Source of the DNA: Ilex aquifolium
Lineage: Eukaryota; Streptophyta; Magnoliopsida; Aquifoliales; Aquifoliaceae
Direction of reading: 5' to 3'
Length of the DNA stretch: 64,000 nt
Assembly: GCA_951799425.1 (NCBI GenBank)
Contig: OX637409.1
Span: 11,256,960 to 11,320,959 of the forward strand
The notes below the pieces were generated by a model. That model had not been told where the DNA came from. It ran no database searches and was given only the letters and a program-made list of their open reading frames with translations. Made by a program: the position numbers and the translations under genes. Below are positions 61,849-64,000 of this stretch, one piece after another; positions within the stretch are counted from its first letter, which is position 1, and the number at the start of each line of letters is the position of its first letter.

Positions 61849-64000
61849 ACTTAAGCTTTGCTAGTCCCTAGCAAAAAAAATGTAAAAATTAAGAAAAAAA
61901 AGAATAAACCTATACTACTTCCGCTATTGCATTTAGCATATGCAACAAGCCTTTAAACCCCTAGGTGATCCCTAGTAGACGAGTTTTGTCTCGTGAAGGT
62001 TTCCAGTGAAGGTACCTACAAACTTCTTTTCCTTATATCCAATATTTAAAGTGTATTCCCTTATCTTAACTAGCACTGGGATGTCAAAATAGCTTTGTCC
62101 AATGCATCCGAACTAATCACACACGAATCACATCATAGCCTTAAATGCTATTCTAGAGTATACACCTACACATTTCCTTTTAAAACTCGTGTGTGTGTGA
62201 AATGAAGATGTAATTTAAATATTTACACAACGGAGTTCACATTCAATTTGGCTATCCAAATTAAGCTTCGATGCAAAACTCACCAAGGGTGTCTCTCACA
62301 ATGAATCACATTATAGTTATCCTGACATGCTCTCCATGTGTATATGTGAGATATAATCTTGTGCTCAAATTGAAATATACTCGCATATAATCCAAAAATG
62401 AAGTACATGCATAAAAATGAAACAACCTTGGCATAATCTCATGAAAGGAATGCTAGGGCATTAGATAGCAAAACCAACTTCTCTTGTTCTTTAAAAGTAT
62501 GCATCCCTCATGCTTCTCTAGATCATTTAGGACTTTCACGGGTTGTAATGAGGCCTTGGGGTGATATTGAGGTAAACGAAATGAAGGATATAGTATAACA
62601 AAAAGAGTTGTTTCGAGTGAATGACCTTTATTTCAAAAAGATCTCCCTTTTATGGGATTTCTAGGCTAATACCATCACCACACTCTTTATTTCTTTTCTT
62701 TCTTTCCTTAACATTTTCCTTTTTTCTTTGATTGTTCTTTTTTTTTTTTTTTCATCCCTTTCTCTCTCCTTTTTCTTGGATTTCTCACTCTTTTTCATTC
62801 AACTCTTTGAGTTTCAAATCATTCATCCCTTTTGTTTGAGTTTCCACACCATACTTCCTTTTCTTTTATGATCACTCATTTTCAGCTCTAGGAACAACCA
62901 AGGTAAGATAGATATTTATCATTTTCATTGGCTTGGTCAAATGTATGGCATAGAAACAAATTTCAATTAAGGCTCAATCACGGCACTAGGGATAAAAGTT
63001 TGGCTTAATTGTATTGGAAGTCCCCAAAGTATGGGGTTTGTCTCATTTTGGTCCTCAATGTTTCAATTGCATCATTTTGGTCCCTAAAGTATTGAATATG
63101 TTTCTATATGGTCCTTCAAGTAGACAACGTCTAGATTGCTCACGATTTTTTTATCATAAACTTGTCACGTAATACCTAAATATGGACAATTTAGATAGCT
63201 CATTATCAAAACTGTATAATTTGGATAGCTACTTAACCAAAATTTGAGTAAAAATTTGATCAAAAATTATCTAAATTATTTTTTGTCCATATTTAAGTAT
63301 CACGTGACAAGTTTATGATAAAAAATCATTAGCAAGCTAGATACTGTCAGCTTGATGGACTATATAGAAACATATTCAATATTTCAGGGACCAAAATGAT
63401 GCAATTGAAACATTGGGGACTAAAATGAGATAAACCTCATACTTTGGGGACCTCCAGTGCAATTAATCCTAAAAGTTTTACAAGAAAAAGGCTAAGACTC
63501 AAAGCAAAACAAAGATGGCCTAAAATAATTTCTAAATAAGCATGGGGGAGCATTATGCATTTCAAGACAAAGTCAATCAACTACCCAAATGCACCTAACC
63601 AAAACAAGCATAATGAGATTATTGAACAAATTTGAAATTTGAAAAATTGTTCATTTAGTAAATGTAAGTTCCCTCCAACAAGGATTGACACTAAAGCTCA
63701 CATGGGTTCTTACTCATCTCCACTATTCATGTCAAGCACTAAATGTGAACTCAATCCGTAAATTGCCAAAATTACAAGTTCATGGTGCACTTATGGTTGA
63801 GTTCAAAAGCAAACAAGTATGTGATACTCTTAGCAATAGGATAAACTTCTATAATGTGCTCATGTATTCAAAGTTCAAAATGAAGATCAAGCAATCACAA
63901 ATCCCATAACTATTAGGATAGGGGAATATAGTTCAATATTGGAACCAAAATTTTTCAAAATGTTCACATTTTCCATTATTCTATACAAAAAGTGATGAAA
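61849..64000 (-). other. Athila #3 3' noncoding internal region with polypurine tract
   Basis: It begins CACCCCCCAAC, the inverse of a polypurine tract, then CTAGTCCCTAGCAAA as in Athila #2 at 44409. The two regions match in order, for example AACTCACCAAGGG and TCACGGCACTAGGGATAAAA. No coding frame is supported, including the one at 63685-63909. It contains a MITE at 63002-63469. Confidence 0.78.
63002..63469. mobile_element. Mutator-like MITE, 468 bp
   Basis: The ends GGCTTAATTG and CAATTAATCC begin long inverted repeats that include GTCCCCAAAGTATG and CTCATTTTGGTCC. A 9-bp TSD, TAAAAGTTT, lies at 62993-63001 and 63470-63478, which fits Mutator-like elements. Athila #2 lacks the insertion at the matching place near 45784. 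The whole element is nearly a hairpin and noncoding. Confidence 0.85.

Overview
This window looks like intergenic heterochromatin from a large flowering-plant genome. It is almost wholly transposable elements inserted into one another. I see no host gene, tRNA, rRNA or CRISPR array. The plant assignment rests on the element types: a CACTA transposon, a chromodomain-bearing Ty3/gypsy lineage (Tekay/Del-like), Athila-type Ty3/gypsy elements, a Ty1/copia remnant and two MITEs. The species cannot be told from this sequence. Identifications come from motifs read by eye; no database was searched. Insertion boundaries rest on termini and target-site duplications (TSDs) seen directly.

Left block (about 584-38744). 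A decayed copia-type element probably forms the base. Its 5' LTR appears split into 584-1275, 34802-35365 and 37181-37526, followed by a primer-binding site and a broken gag (37646-38744). A CACTA transposon (1276-34798, TSD CTT) sits inside that LTR and has itself been filled by later insertions: solo LTRs A (3591-6625, minus), B (6759-8987, plus), C (10141-28729, minus) and D (30280-32852, plus). Solo LTR C is split by a 16.25-kb tandem chromovirus array (11324-27575, TSD GAAAA) with the order LTR-internal-LTR-internal-LTR. Solo LTR E (35366-37175, minus) is a separate insertion in the copia LTR. Remains of a multi-exon CACTA transposase-type gene lie at 2185-3314 on the minus strand.

Right block (38745-64000). 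After an unclassified stretch (38745-39469) a piece of an A/B-family LTR (39470-39705) is interrupted by Athila #1 (plus strand, 5' LTR at 39706). Athila #1 is broken twice. A young, nearly intact Athila #2 on the minus strand (42419-54455, TSD TAGCC) lies in its gag. The left end of Athila #3, also minus strand (58614 to beyond 64000), lies in its integrase region. Athila #3 carries two MITEs, one with a long TA-rich core (59559-60917) and one Mutator-like (63002-63469, 9-bp TSD).

The most unusual pattern is a set of short perfect palindromes repeated in clusters inside the LTRs. CTACCGGTAG, GTACCGGTAC, CTTCCGGAAG and CAGTGCACTG occur in different families. Some families from different clades share both the palindrome and flanking bases. 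In the chromovirus LTR the cluster ends about 53 bp upstream of a TATA box, where promoter-proximal control elements would be expected.
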